From: Mycteria americana
Taxonomy: Eukaryota; Chordata; Aves; Ciconiiformes; Ciconiidae
NCBI RefSeq assembly: GCF_035582795.1
Contig: NC_134370.1
Coordinates: 28,941,501-29,005,500, forward strand
Reading direction: 5' to 3'
DNA: 64,000 nt
The notes beneath the pieces are model-generated. The model was not told where the DNA came from. It did not search any database and saw only the letters and a program-made list of their open reading frames with translations. The translations under genes were made by a program, and so were the position numbers. Positions 41,101-52,200 of the stretch are shown here, piece after piece (positions within the stretch are counted from its first letter, which is position 1; every line of letters begins with the position of its first letter).

Positions 41101-44100
41101 GGGGGGGAAAGAAGAAAAAAGAAAAAGGCATGCTTTTATGTGTAGGAAGGTGAAAATCTTTCTCGTGCTAATTTGTGTCAAATATTTTCCTGGGGTGGGG
41201 TTTTTTGGTGATTTTTGCAATGTTATTTTTATGATTTTTGCAATGTTATTAACGGATAAGTAAGTTCTGTGTGGCAGTCTTTTTCATCAAACTGTCAAGT
41301 TATTTTTAGGAAAAAATAATTTATGACCATTGCTCTGTACATGTGGTAGGAGTCTTCAGGGTAACTGTATCCAGAATTGGAGGTGTTGATTTTGTTCCAG
41401 GCCTTGTTTTCTTAGGTAAAATCTTGTAAGCTTGAAAGTAGCTTCTTTCTTTGGCTGACTTGGAAGAACATTGCCTTACATTGCTAATAATTTCACTGTC
41501 TTCTCTTCTGACAAAATCTTGCCCTAAATAGTCATTAAATGAATCATTACCTTCTTGCATTAGCCTCTGTCATAAGTGATCATATGAGCTCTGGTATGCT
41601 GATGTACTTACTAAGAGCACTTAAAGCGTAAAGAAGGACATTCCAGTAAAAGAATACTAGACAGTTTACAACTGTTTCACTTGGGGTCTGTTACAGAAAT
41701 ACATATCAGCAATAGTCCTGCTGCAGGATGGAAAGGCAAGGATCTCAAACTGGGGATGTGTAAAGGCTTCTAGAAAAATAAACTTGGGCCAGAAGATTTG
41801 TGCCGTATGTCAGTACCTTGAGAAATGAAATTAATAATGAGTATGCTTAAACATGACATCTTATAGGTAGCTGAACATCAGGAGCTAAAACAGGAGGGTG
41901 AGGCTTCTTGTTATTCACAAGGATATCTTGTTAAATATTTACACAATATCTACATTCATATGGTACAGAAGAGCTTTAAAAGACCCTTTTGATGTTATAC
42001 AGTGTGAGGATGCACAGAAATATTTTTAAGCTGCTGAGTAAGATAGGAGCCCAGCCTCCTCATAAAGTGACACCTTAAAGATCAGGACGTTAACTTTAAA
42101 AGGTACTTGGGCTCCTAAATCAAAACCATACTTTTGACAGTTGTATTTTTAAAATCCAAAGTCACCATTATGAAAGGTATATCAGAAGTCACTCAGTCAT
42201 TTGCTTCTCTTGGGTACTGTCTTTCAAGTAGACTAACAGGCCCACTTGGGATTTCAAATTGGAAGGAATTCATGGTGGCAGAGATCTTGCTCTGAATAAA
42301 AAGTTACAAAACCTATCAGATCTTTCTCGAAAGATTTATATAAATGTTAGCATGTTTTAAATAAAACTGGCGCTTCATGAACAAGTTGTTAATACTTGAA
42401 TTTTGTAAAACACATAGTGACTTTCTCTTTGTCACATAGCTTAATCGAGCGGAATTTGAAGATCAAGACGATGAGACCAGAGTGCAGTATGAGGGTTTCC
42501 GGCCTGGGATGTATGTTCGGATAGAGATTGAGAATGTCCCATGTGAATTTGTCCTGAATTTTGACCCTCATTATCCTATTATCCTGGGTGGTTTAGGCAA
42601 CAGCGAAGGGAATGTCGGATATGTACAGGTATGTAGCCAAAGCTGTGAATATAGGTGTGCTTCAGAGTGTCTGGAGTTATTAATTATTTTCTGTTTATTA
42701 AAGATACAGTAGACACAGAGAGAAACCTTCATCTCTGTCTCTTGAATAGGGGTTTTGCTTTTGACAAAGTAAACTCTACAGTAGCAGACAATGGATTTTT
42801 ACAGGCTTAGTTGGATGAGTAGAAGAAGTTACTGTCGTTTAATGTTCATCTGCAGAGATGTCTCGGGACTAAGGCCTGATATTGTGATTGCTAAATTGTA
42901 CTCTGAGGTTCGTGGTCTATGGAAAAGTGGCTACAGAAGAGTTACTAGCACACACATATATATATTTTTAATATGATACTTGCTCGTATGCATACAAACA
43001 TGACTTCAAAGTCAGTGAAATACCGATTAGCTTTATCTTTCCAATCAACCTAGTGTTAATGAGAATGTTCGAAGATACAAAGCTTACTGAATAAAAAATT
43101 CTAGTGTAGATGGAAGTTGCTTTCAACCATTCCTGAAAATTAAGGCTTGAATTTCAGAATTAATGTTGTTATCTTGTTAATAGCATTGTTCATCTTTTCT
43201 TCTAATTAGTTGCGCCTGAAGAAGCACCGATGGTATAAGAAGATACTTAAGACACGTGATCCTTTAATCCTCTCATTAGGGTGGAGGCGATTTCAGACTA
43301 TCCCCATGTTCTACATTGAAGATCACAACGGGCGTCATAGGCTTCTGAAGTACACACCACAACATATGCATTGTGGAGCAACTTTTTGGGGTGAGGGTGT
43401 TCTAGAGTTACTATCCTGATCACTTAATCATTATAAAATTCTCAAGCTTTACAGGATGTATCAGGAAATACAGCCAGTAGCTTTTGGAAGGAGAAGTCTT
43501 TAAAAAGTTCTGTTCCCCATGGAATATAAAATAACACCAAATAGTATGGGTAAATAGGCAATTGCCTATTATTTGTGAATTATTTGAATGATTTGTGAAT
43601 TATTTGGCTTTTAATCAAATTCTGAGCTTTCTGCTAGGTTGTTTCGTATCAAAGAGGAACCTGATTTGTTGGCTGTGTGCAGAGAGACACTTGCACACAT
43701 TATGGGCCCAGCCCTGCAAATGCTTCCATACATGAGTAACTTCTTGTTAACCATTCATTTAACTTTTTTGGGGCTATATATGCGAGTAATGGGTTGAATG
43801 CTTTAAACTTTTCTTTGGTTTTATTCATTGAGAATATTTGACAGGTATTTCTAAGCTTTCTGACTCTAAATAAAGGCTAGATGCTGTGTAGTAAAACTTT
43901 TAATAAATTTTTTTAATTTAATTTTCTTGTAGGGCCCATCACTCCTCAGGGTACAGGATTTTTAGCAGTTCAGTCTGTCAGTGGCACAACGGTAAGTTTG
44001 TTACCACAAAATGTTGATTACTGCTTTCCATGGGTCTTTGGATAAAATATATATATATTTGGGGAAGAAGGTTTATGTGTGGTAAAGCAGTGATGTTGTA

Positions 44101-47100
44101 GGAACTGAGAAAGTAGGTGGACTCAAGCTTTTGAAAGGTGTGTTGTGAGGCGATAGGAAACTGGATGGAGGCTTTTTTTTTTTTTTTTAACAATTGTCAT
44201 CTGCTACACTGAAAGTGACAAATATTGCTTTATTATTTTCTGTGGAAGGATTTATACCTACTTGATTTTCAGGTACTAAGTATTTAGACAACTTTTAAAA
44301 CCTTTTTACAGGATGAGATACTGATGTTCCTGTTGAAAAAGTTTGCCCTCAATGTGATTTCTCTGCATCTTGTTAGAATGTTTATGGGTATCTGAATTAA
44401 TTTAAATAGTGTTAAAGCGGTATTTATCAAATATGATCTTCGTTGCATATATATTACCCAAAGGTAGACTTATGTTTACATACAATGTATAACGAAAGCT
44501 TTGCGTGGCATTGTAATGAGCATGACAGTAATCAGTGGTGATTATTATCTCCTTCCTAAAATATGCCTTAAGTCCTATTGCACAGTCATCTTGTTACATG
44601 TATTAAAAGGCTATTTTTGTCACGTGTCCCTAGCATAATATAGTCACTTAGAGCAGTGCAGGAAGCACTTCTCCTTTGAGACTTTCTGTCTAAGTAAGAT
44701 TCTGTTTCATAAAGAGAACACAGTGAGGTAGATAACAAGGACTCTTAGATTGCTTCCAAGGTAATTAGAATGGCAGTTCTGAAAAATCTCATTAGCGAAT
44801 GGTAGGAATGTTACGTCAGCAGCACCTCAACTAGTCTGTATGAAGTCAACTTACATTTGTCATGCTGCTGTACTGCTGTAAAGGTTATAAATTCTGAACT
44901 CAAACTCTAAAAAGCAGTGTAATTGTATCAATGAAATGGTTCTTCACTATTTGGTAAATACACATTTAGCAGTGTCTTTCATCTCTGTATGTTTCAGCCT
45001 GATTTCCGGATTGCTGCGACAGGAGTTGTGCTCGATTTAGACAAATCCATAACTATCGTAAAGAAATTAAAGCTAACTGGTTTTCCCTTCAAAATTTTTA
45101 AGAACACTTCTTTTATTAAGGTAGGTATGTAGGTACGTATACTGTAAAACCACATGTACTGATGTTATGAAGCAGTGCAACCTGGGACTTCATCTGTCTT
45201 TCCCAAGACAGAAGTTCCCCATCGCTGTTGCACAGTGTTCTGGATCTCAGTAGCTGCTTGGGTTTTTCTGAGCTCTCTTCAGCACGGTCTCTAAAGGTAC
45301 CGGTCATTAGGCAATGAATGTGAATTATTGTTAACCAGACAAAAATTCTGGAACAGTCTCCTGGCTCACATTCAGTGTGATTTCCTGCCCCCCCCCCCCC
45401 GTCGTTTAGCTTTCCACAGTGGCAGGTACCTCTGGAGAATGTGAACCTGTCCCTGGTGTCATTCAGGCAGTTTTATCCCACTGAATTTCAGCTCTGGGGT
45501 CAAAGATGACTTCTAGCAGTGCTTAGGACTTCACAATTACAGTTACAAACGTGTTTGGGGCAGGAATTGTTGCAGAAGTAAATTTTCATTGACCTTCCAG
45601 CTGTCCTTAGTTGGGCTTTCAGGCTCAGTAAGAGGTTAGATTGTTCTGCATTTGGGGCAGTAAGCAACTAAGTACTGATCCCAACAGTGAAGCACTCAAG
45701 TATTTGCACTAAGCATACACAGAATCTTTCCTGACTTCCTTGTGATTCATGAAAGAAGCACAAACCTTGGAGAGCTATATTGTATTAGAGTCTCACAGCT
45801 AGCAACTTAAGGCAGCTTACTGGCTTTTAAGGTACGCTGTGTTCCAGCAAATGACTTTAAAAGAGAACTGTACAGATTATCTTAAATATGTTCTGTTTTA
45901 GAATTTTAAATGTGTATATTTAATGCTAAGAAGCCTTGCCTGTGGTATATGACTCTAAGTAGATTGCTTTTAGTATCTTACCTTAAAGTCAGCTCAGTAG
46001 GTTTTTGGTATGATCAGCACTCTTAGTATAAAGACAATGTTATGTTCTTCCTATTTCTTTGAGAGATGCTTGTGGGAATTAATGTTTTTGTGGCCTACAC
46101 AGGTCTTAGCATCTTGAATGATGGTGGGTAATTTACACTTTCAGGGAATGTTTAACTCTCAGTTGGAAGTGGCTAAATTTGAAGGTGCAGCGATTCGTAC
46201 TGTGAGTGGTATCCGAGGACAGATCAAAAAGGCCCTCCGAACTCCAGTAGGTGCTTTCAGAGCAACATTTGAAGACAAGTTGCTGATGAGTGGTAAGTTG
46301 CACTTTCCATGTAAGTTATGACACAACTTTCATCCTGCTTCACAGATTGAAAAGCCGTGTCTCAGAATCTCTGGAATCTGATAATTGAGTTGTGAATTCA
46401 AAGAGCATGAAATATCTGGTGAGATGCAGAATAAAACTTAAAAAAGTATATTTTATGTTGGATTTCTTTCAGTTATACTCAGAAGTCATATAATATGCAG
46501 ATGAAAAGGTTTGTCTTGGAGACCTGTTTCTCTGAGTGTTTTAAAGTGTTTTACACAGCATGGTATGCTTTTCTCCTTGAATGTGCAGATGAATTGTATT
46601 CAGTGGTACAAGTGCTACAAGGACATTTTTCTGAGAAACCCAAAGAGTGGCATTGTAACTCTAGTTAACTTTTTTCCCTAAACTTTTGGGGAAATTATGC
46701 AGGGGATGGGTAAGTGATCTCTTGTGTTTGCTGAGCATCACTGTGATGTTGAGAACATGAGTTTATGCTTATTTGGGTTTATATGACCTCTGTTTTCCTA
46801 AACCCATCAAAATTATGGATCGTGCAAAATAAAAGCAAGTTAGTTCTTTTACAAAAATAGGCAGAGGAAAAGCAAATTGTTTTTGTCAGTAATAGTAGAG
46901 GCACAGATACATATATGAACTCTGTTGCTAGTTCTTTAATTGAATATGAATAATGAATAGGGTGGTATTCAGCTGGCTGCTCTTCAGGAGTATGTACTGT
47001 TCATGATTTTATGGGGTTTTGCAGAATCCAAGTGTACAAATAGTTACATTGCTTTTGCCTAACATTTAAGAGATTTGGTATATATACCAAGCACAATACT

Positions 47101-48997
47101 AGCATGTGGTCTAGATGTTAGTTCTCTATTCTATTCAGGCAATCTTTGCTTAGAGTGTGGATGTGATGAGCTATGGTGTTATAGAGCCAAGTAACGTTTC
47201 CTTCTCTTTCAGATATTGTCTTTGTGAGGACTTGGTATCCTGTTTCTATCCCAACATTTTATAACCCTGTAACATCCTTGCTGAAGCCAGCAGGTGAGAA
47301 AGATAGTTGGAGTGGAATGAAGACAACAGGCCAGCTGAGGCATGAGCGAGGCATCAAACTGAAACAAAACAAAGATTCTCTCTATAAGGTATATTTGATA
47401 TGTCTTTTTTTTTTATTATTAAAAAAAAAAAATGCCAGTAATCACAGCCAAATTTCCACTCTGCCTCAGACCTGTGCAGACCGAGAGTAGCGTAAATACG
47501 TGTTCATACATACGCATATGTGACTTTGTATTTTTATCCACAAGGCACAGTCTTTCCCGGCATGAGATGGGAATAAAGCAGTGGAAAGCAGATTGTTGTG
47601 GGTCAATGAGAGTTCATAAAGTAATCTGCAGGGGAGAAGTCTCCTCCAAAAGCTTACTGAGACTTCTGTCATAGTAAAATAGGGGTAAACATACCATTCA
47701 CAGTTTAGTGCAAGGACGTTGGAGAACATTTTTTGAGTGTTTGGTGGGTGTTTTGTTTTGTTGGGGGGTGGTGGTGTTTGGTTGGGGTTTTTTTTTGTAT
47801 TATTTTGCAGTTTTTTCCCCTGAAAGATGGAAAATAAAAGCTTTTTAAGATCATGAATCTTATGTATGTTCTATATCAATTCTTTTAGCCTATTGTGAGG
47901 GAGAAAAGGCATTTCAATAAGCTCCACATTCCTAAGGCACTGCAGAAGGCACTGCCTTTTAAGAACAAGCCTAAGAATCTTGAGAAGAAAGGCAAGACTC
48001 CAAAAGACCAGTGGAGACCAGCTGTTATCAGGGAGCCTCATGAAAAGAAGGTAATTATCAGTTACTCTGAAACAAGGACTCCCAAAGGGTAAATGTGTTG
48101 CTTAGACCATTTCTAACTACTGTTTTAGCACTTGAATCTAGTGCTAAAGACATATATGCTCCTAGTGAAAAATAATCACCTGCAATTTGTTTTGTTCCCG
48201 TTTGGCACGTGGTACGTATATGGAACTGGCTCTGAGTGGACCGTGTCTACTTTTTAAACTAGTAGGTCACCTGAAGCCTAAATAGGACTTTTGTCCTTGT
48301 CACAGGACTTGCAAGGTATTTCAGTTGGATGTAGTGCTCTCACATTATGGGTGACTTAAATTGGCAGCTGCGGTCTTTTATTTGAATTGTCATTGCTATG
48401 CATTATTAACAAAGACAGGACTTGAAGCAAATACTCTGTTTCAAAAAGTGAGAACTATAGAGTGCTTGCAAAGGCAAGAAGATCCAAACTTCAGTTGAAG
48501 TGTTCTATAGTAACAATTAGGCATAGCCTTTTAAATAGTATCTAACCAAAAATCAGAGTTCACAAAAACTAAGCCTTTGATTAACTTCCCAACAAGATAA
48601 ATGATTAAACCATTTTAGAAATTGGGTAACAGGTGCAGAAATAATTAGGAACTTGCCCTGAATCTCTGGTTCATCATATAGCTCTCTGCTGAGGTTAAAC
48701 TGTTTCTTGCTCACCAAAACTGAACTGTTTGTATATTGATTCTCTCTTTTTCTGTTTTAGATATCAGCCCTACTCAGTGCTTTGAGTACAGTGAATAATT
48801 ACAAGATAAAGAAAGCCAAAGTAAAACATCGGGAACAGCTTAAAGAATATCTCAAAGTTAAGCAGAAGGAGGATGAACAGAAATTCAAGAGGCAAAAGGA
48901 GGCTAAGAAAAAAATCTATCGCATACTGGGACAAAGGGAGAAAAAGAGGCAGAAGTCAAGCTTGAAAGGATCTAGCAAGGGAGAGAAGAATATGTAA
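26132..48997 (+). CDS. BMS1: BMS1, ribosome biogenesis GTPase (22 coding exons)
   Basis: BMS1 is a nucleolar GTPase of the SSU processome. It binds RCL1 and is needed for early 18S rRNA processing. Coding exons run 26132-26307, 26705-26895, 28353-28432, 29952-30140, 30645-30787, 32127-32248, 32981-33177, 33905-34041, 34602-35461, 36287-36388, 37592-37749, 38296-38377, 39383-39459, 40495-40677, 42440-42628, 43210-43390, 43933-43991, 44998-45120, 46145-46292, 47213-47388, 47889-48050 and 48761-48997. They sum to 3972 bases, or 1323 residues (human about 1282), with phases agreeing at every junction. The protein matches human BMS1 nearly throughout, for example [24 protein letters not shown]-type segments, [20 protein letters not shown] and [11 protein letters not shown]. 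The start [20 protein letters not shown] corresponds to human MEAKDQKKHRKKNSGPKAAK. No frame breaks were found, so the gene looks functional. Confidence 0.97.
26705..30787 (+). other. BMS1: BMS1 GTPase domain exons
   Basis: The P-loop GPPKVGKST is at residues 89-97. The region replacing the usual DxxG motif reads IIECGCD (about residues 130-136). The base-specificity motif is THLD at residues 184-187, in place of the canonical NKxD, as is normal for the BMS1/TSR1 family. A KLFYLSGM segment follows in the exon at 30645-30787. These features are nearly invariant relative to the human protein, so GTP binding is presumably kept. Confidence 0.9.
28026..28076 (+). repeat. T-run and A-run pair in a BMS1 intron
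   Basis: A T9-type run, a short GC-containing spacer, an A run of about 20 and a T7 run follow each other. It is a low-complexity homopolymer cluster, possibly the remnant of poly(A)-type tails, with no identifiable element attached. Confidence 0.6.
32127..33177 (+). other. BMS1: BMS1 exons following the AARP2CN-type region
   Basis: The exons at 32127-32248 and 32981-33177 encode [20 protein letters not shown] and [15 protein letters not shown], then [20 protein letters not shown]. This is the conserved stretch around the AARP2CN domain of BMS1/TSR1 proteins. The domain name is assigned from family knowledge, and exact borders cannot be set by eye. Confidence 0.75.
34602..35461 (+). other. 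BMS1: BMS1 large acidic exon (860 bases)
   Basis: This single exon encodes residues 412-698. Much of it consists of Glu/Asp runs encoded by GAA, GAG, GAT and GAC repeats (densest at about 34710-34810 and 34975-35035). Anchor segments conserved with human are [32 protein letters not shown] and [10 protein letters not shown]. It is the acidic disordered linker of BMS1. The repeat-like coding sequence explains why it differs in length between species and accounts for much of the extra length here. Confidence 0.9.
35600..35705 (+). repeat. Possible ancient MIR-like SINE relic in a BMS1 intron
   Basis: The block contains AACCTGGGATTATCTGC, then CTGGTTTCCTTCCTCTAAAA and TGGAGGTGATTAATT. This resembles the MIR order CTGGGTTC, then CTCAGTTTCCTCATCTGTAAAATGG, then GATAAT. 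The by-eye match is only moderately convincing. Confidence 0.4.
35833..36018 (+). repeat. CR1 LINE 3'-end fragment in a BMS1 intron
   Basis: The sequence contains CACTGGAACAGGTTGCCCAG, GTTGTGGAATCTCCATCCTT, GGACACGATGCTGGGCAACC, GACCCTGCTTGAGCAGTGGG and GATGACCTCCAGAAGTCCCT, and ends with an AACCATTCTGCGAGGCTGTGA-type decayed copy of the CR1 terminal repeat. This is a strongly 5'-truncated bird CR1 in the same orientation as BMS1. Being intronic, it does not affect the protein. Confidence 0.9.
41196..41250 (+). repeat. Short tandem duplication in a BMS1 intron
   Basis: The unit GATTTTTGCAATGTTATT occurs twice, separated by a few T/A bases. It follows a purine-rich GAGGAGGGGGG-type tract at about 41.08-41.12 kb. 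Both are simple-sequence features. Confidence 0.6.
42440..48997 (+). other. BMS1: BMS1 C-terminal ribosome-biogenesis domain exons
   Basis: Residues 900 to the end form the conserved C-terminal module shared with TSR1. Segments include [116 protein letters not shown] and [16 protein letters not shown]. The final exon encodes a basic, coiled-coil-like tail rich in Lys and Gln, ending GSSKGEKNM. This part is the best conserved with human. Confidence 0.92.
45391..45402 (+). repeat. Poly(C) run in a BMS1 intron
   Basis: A run of about a dozen C residues stands in otherwise mixed sequence. It is prone to length errors in sequencing and could form an i-motif or quadruplex on the opposite strand. 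Confidence 0.6.
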
Positions 48998-49285
48998 AAA
49001 TTTAATCAGATTTTAGGCCAAATGAGGAAATAGGGTAGCTGTGCAATTTTCTGTTGAAGAAACAAAAAGGCCTTGGACTACACCAGACATGCTTTCAAGA
49101 GAAGAAAAAAAATACAAATACGACCTTACTCAAGCTCTTGAATACATTTGGCAATGTACATAAGTAAGATGTAGAAGTATGGATTGTGGTTTTTCTACAT
49201 GATATTCTGGAGGACTTTGTATTTCAGTATATTTCTATCCATACTGCACATTCTATCTAGCCAATAAAGTATTTTAATGTCAATT
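48998..49285 (+). other. BMS1: BMS1 3' UTR and poly(A) signal
   Basis: An AATAAA lies at 49263-49268, about 270 bases after the stop at 48995-48997. This suggests a short 3' UTR ending near 49.28 kb. Confidence 0.75.
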
Positions 49286-49289
49286 ACAG

Positions 49290-52200
49290 AATATTGTTTA
49301 AGTCTTAGTACTAGTGGAATTCTGTGGGAGAGAGAACTCCTCTGGATGTCTCTGAACGTGCTTCTGTGTTGGTAGTACTTTGAGCCATTGCCTAAATTTT
49401 GCCCTTGGCAAGTCTTCCATTAAAAGGCATGAAGATCAGCTGTTACTGGGTAGGAGTTTTGGATTCTCTAGCTTTGATGTGCTAGCAGATGCCACCAGAG
49501 TAGCTCGCTGCTGTGCTTAGATCATCTGGTCCTGCATGAAAGCATCTCCATTTTTTACGCTTCTCACTAGATATTAAGCAGATCTTCAAAATAGTGTTCC
49601 ATCCTGATCTTCTGTTACTTGACTGGTTTTGGCACACTGAGACTGTCAGTAGATCCCTCAATGATGGCAGCTTTCTGGGCAAGCAGTATCAGACTGTTCC
49701 CAAATGTGTGTAGCTACGTGGTAATTTTCTGTGAGGTAAGCACAGATGGGGTAACTTGCTTCCTTTGGGAACATCTTCTTATGTCTGGCCAGCTTGGTTT
49801 GATGATACGGTGTTAGACTTAAGATGAATGGTGAGAAGAGGTAGTAGATTATTCTACTCCTGTTAAATTAACTGAGAGTTGAAATCTTTCTTGGCATGAC
49901 AAGAGGCTTTGAACAATCATTCTGTTGGAAGAGCAGTGGAATTTATTTCTGTTATTCCATACATGGCATCAAATAGTTACTGTGATATATGTATTTTTAA
50001 TACTTCATCTTCGAACAGGCAGCGGGTCAGATAACATCAGTAATTTCTTGGTCTCCTTCCTGAATGAGTTCACTCTTTATCATTAAGCTAAAATTCATTA
50101 TTATTGCTGCACTGTAGTAATATTTGCTATCTCAGATGGGAGATCCCATGTGGGATCAGGCTGCATCACACAAAAGGTTTCTGCTGAATGGGTTTGTAGA
50201 CTTTTTTGTGAATGTTTAGCATTTCAGGATTTTCTTAATTAATCTCATAATGTTCTGCGTACTGATATTGAAATTCTAATGTATCCGTCTTTGCCTATAT
50301 GATATTAGGCTGAAGCCTGACTCAAATTAATTTGTCAGTAATTTTTTCCCCCTGTGAGATTCAGCTGAGGTCATGTGAATATGAAAACATGATTTATGCT
50401 TAAATAATTGAAGATTCTCTGCTGAATAGACAACCACTGCCATCAGAAATTTACAACAAAGCTGTTGGCTTTTTTTTGCCCCACAGAGTGGTGCAGGGTG
50501 GTCCGCCATGACTTTGTTCTGCAGGGTTGTTTCCTCTTCTGTCATACTGTGCTAGGCTAGGTCTAATCTAAACCATCAAGGAACTGTTTCCTATTAGTCC
50601 TGGTTTTATGCTGTTGTGAGCAAACTTCCATTTTATGTGGTGGTGTTTGCATCTTCCATGTATTCACATGTGACAAGTAGTTGTACTTTTTTTCAGCACC
50701 TGAGAAGTTACCACTGCAACACTTGACTTAAGGTTTCACATCTGCTATTTACATGTAATGAAAAATAATTTTGGTCTAGTTTGTTTGTAATAGCTCTGCC
50801 AAAGATGAAAATGGGGAAATGATGGACTTGTCTTGTTTTCATTGTGGAGAGAACCACTCAGAGAGCCAACTGAGCATGAAAATGTTTCACTTGCGAAGAC
50901 CATACAAGATACTTGTCTGGATTATACTTTCTTTACTCTTTAGGTAGCCTTTTTCAAAGGGAGAGAAAATTTTGTAAATTTAACTTATTTTCTTAAAATA
51001 AAAGAACATGTAATATGCAGTGGGTTGTAAGATAGGAGCTGGTGTGTGTTGTGAGCCCTGCTAAAAGAAAGGTAGAGGTTTTGCAATCTCTTGCAGTGCT
51101 GACTTTATTTTGGAAACTGATGAGAGAGAATGAGCTTAGCGACCGTGCCAGCAGAGCCTGTGTCTGTTTTGGCCCAAGGAGACCTCGTGCCGCCCAGGCG
51201 CTGTGATGGAGAGCCTGGCCAGGGCCCGTACATTTGCTGATTGTTCCTGGGCCATGATTTACAGTGCTGCAGGGAAGGTCAGTGTAAATCTCCAGCGTGA
51301 GGGGAGTGCTGCACAACATATAGGTTGAAATCATTCCTGTATTTGTCTGAAAATGGCAACTGTGCTACAGCCTTTGCATAGCTGGGAGAGACTTTAATAC
51401 TGTATGTGAGGAGAGCTACCAGAGTCCTGGTAACAAAGGTATTTGTTTTTTCGTCCAGAAAGACTAAACAAAACCTTGGTTTTAGTAGTAACAGCGACCT
51501 CTAATAGTGCTTCTGGCCTGTTTTTAACACTGTATGTTTTAGTTTTGCCCCTGGGATATGAAAGGGCAGTGGTTAGTGCTGAGGCAGTTGAGCTGGGCCG
51601 AGTGCTCAACACCTCCCTGGTGCTGCACCGGCACCCCGGAACTGCAGCTGAGGGAGGTTTGCTCTGGACAGCCGCTGCGCGCCGGCCTGGTGCCAGTGAA
51701 GGCTGCTGGCCTTGGAGAAAGCGAGGGCCTCGCGCTGCCTTAAGTAACCCCCAAAGTTACTTAAACCCCCAAATGCCTCCCCCTGTCCTCAGAAACCTGT
51801 TTTCCGCCACTGAGGTGGGCCTGTGGCTTGCGCTCCCGTCTTGCCTGGGACTTCGGTAGAGAGGAGGCCGAAGCCTTCCCCGCAGGCTGTGTCCCTTGCT
51901 GCAGCCACCAAGTAAAACTGCCTGCTAGGAAAACAAAAACAGTATTTACTCCTCCTTGTCAGCTGCCAAAAAGCCTGAGTTATCAGAGGGAATCACTGGC
52001 AACAGTCTTGCACTGGCAGGTGGTGGAACAAGGGGCTGAACTGTTCTTATCTTGGATAAACCTAGTCAGCACTGCAGGAGGTACAAATAATTAGCAGTCT
52101 TGTTTGTGATTAAGCCCTAGGCAAACATGAAAACCTGTAACAAAAGCGAAGTCTTTTGTACAATGATTTCCATGGTAAAGGAAGAAAAAAAAAAAAATCT

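Noticed and set aside
51443-51859. 138-residue open frame in a GC-richer intergenic patch
   Set aside because: No recognisable domain, splice context or promoter; codon content looks random.
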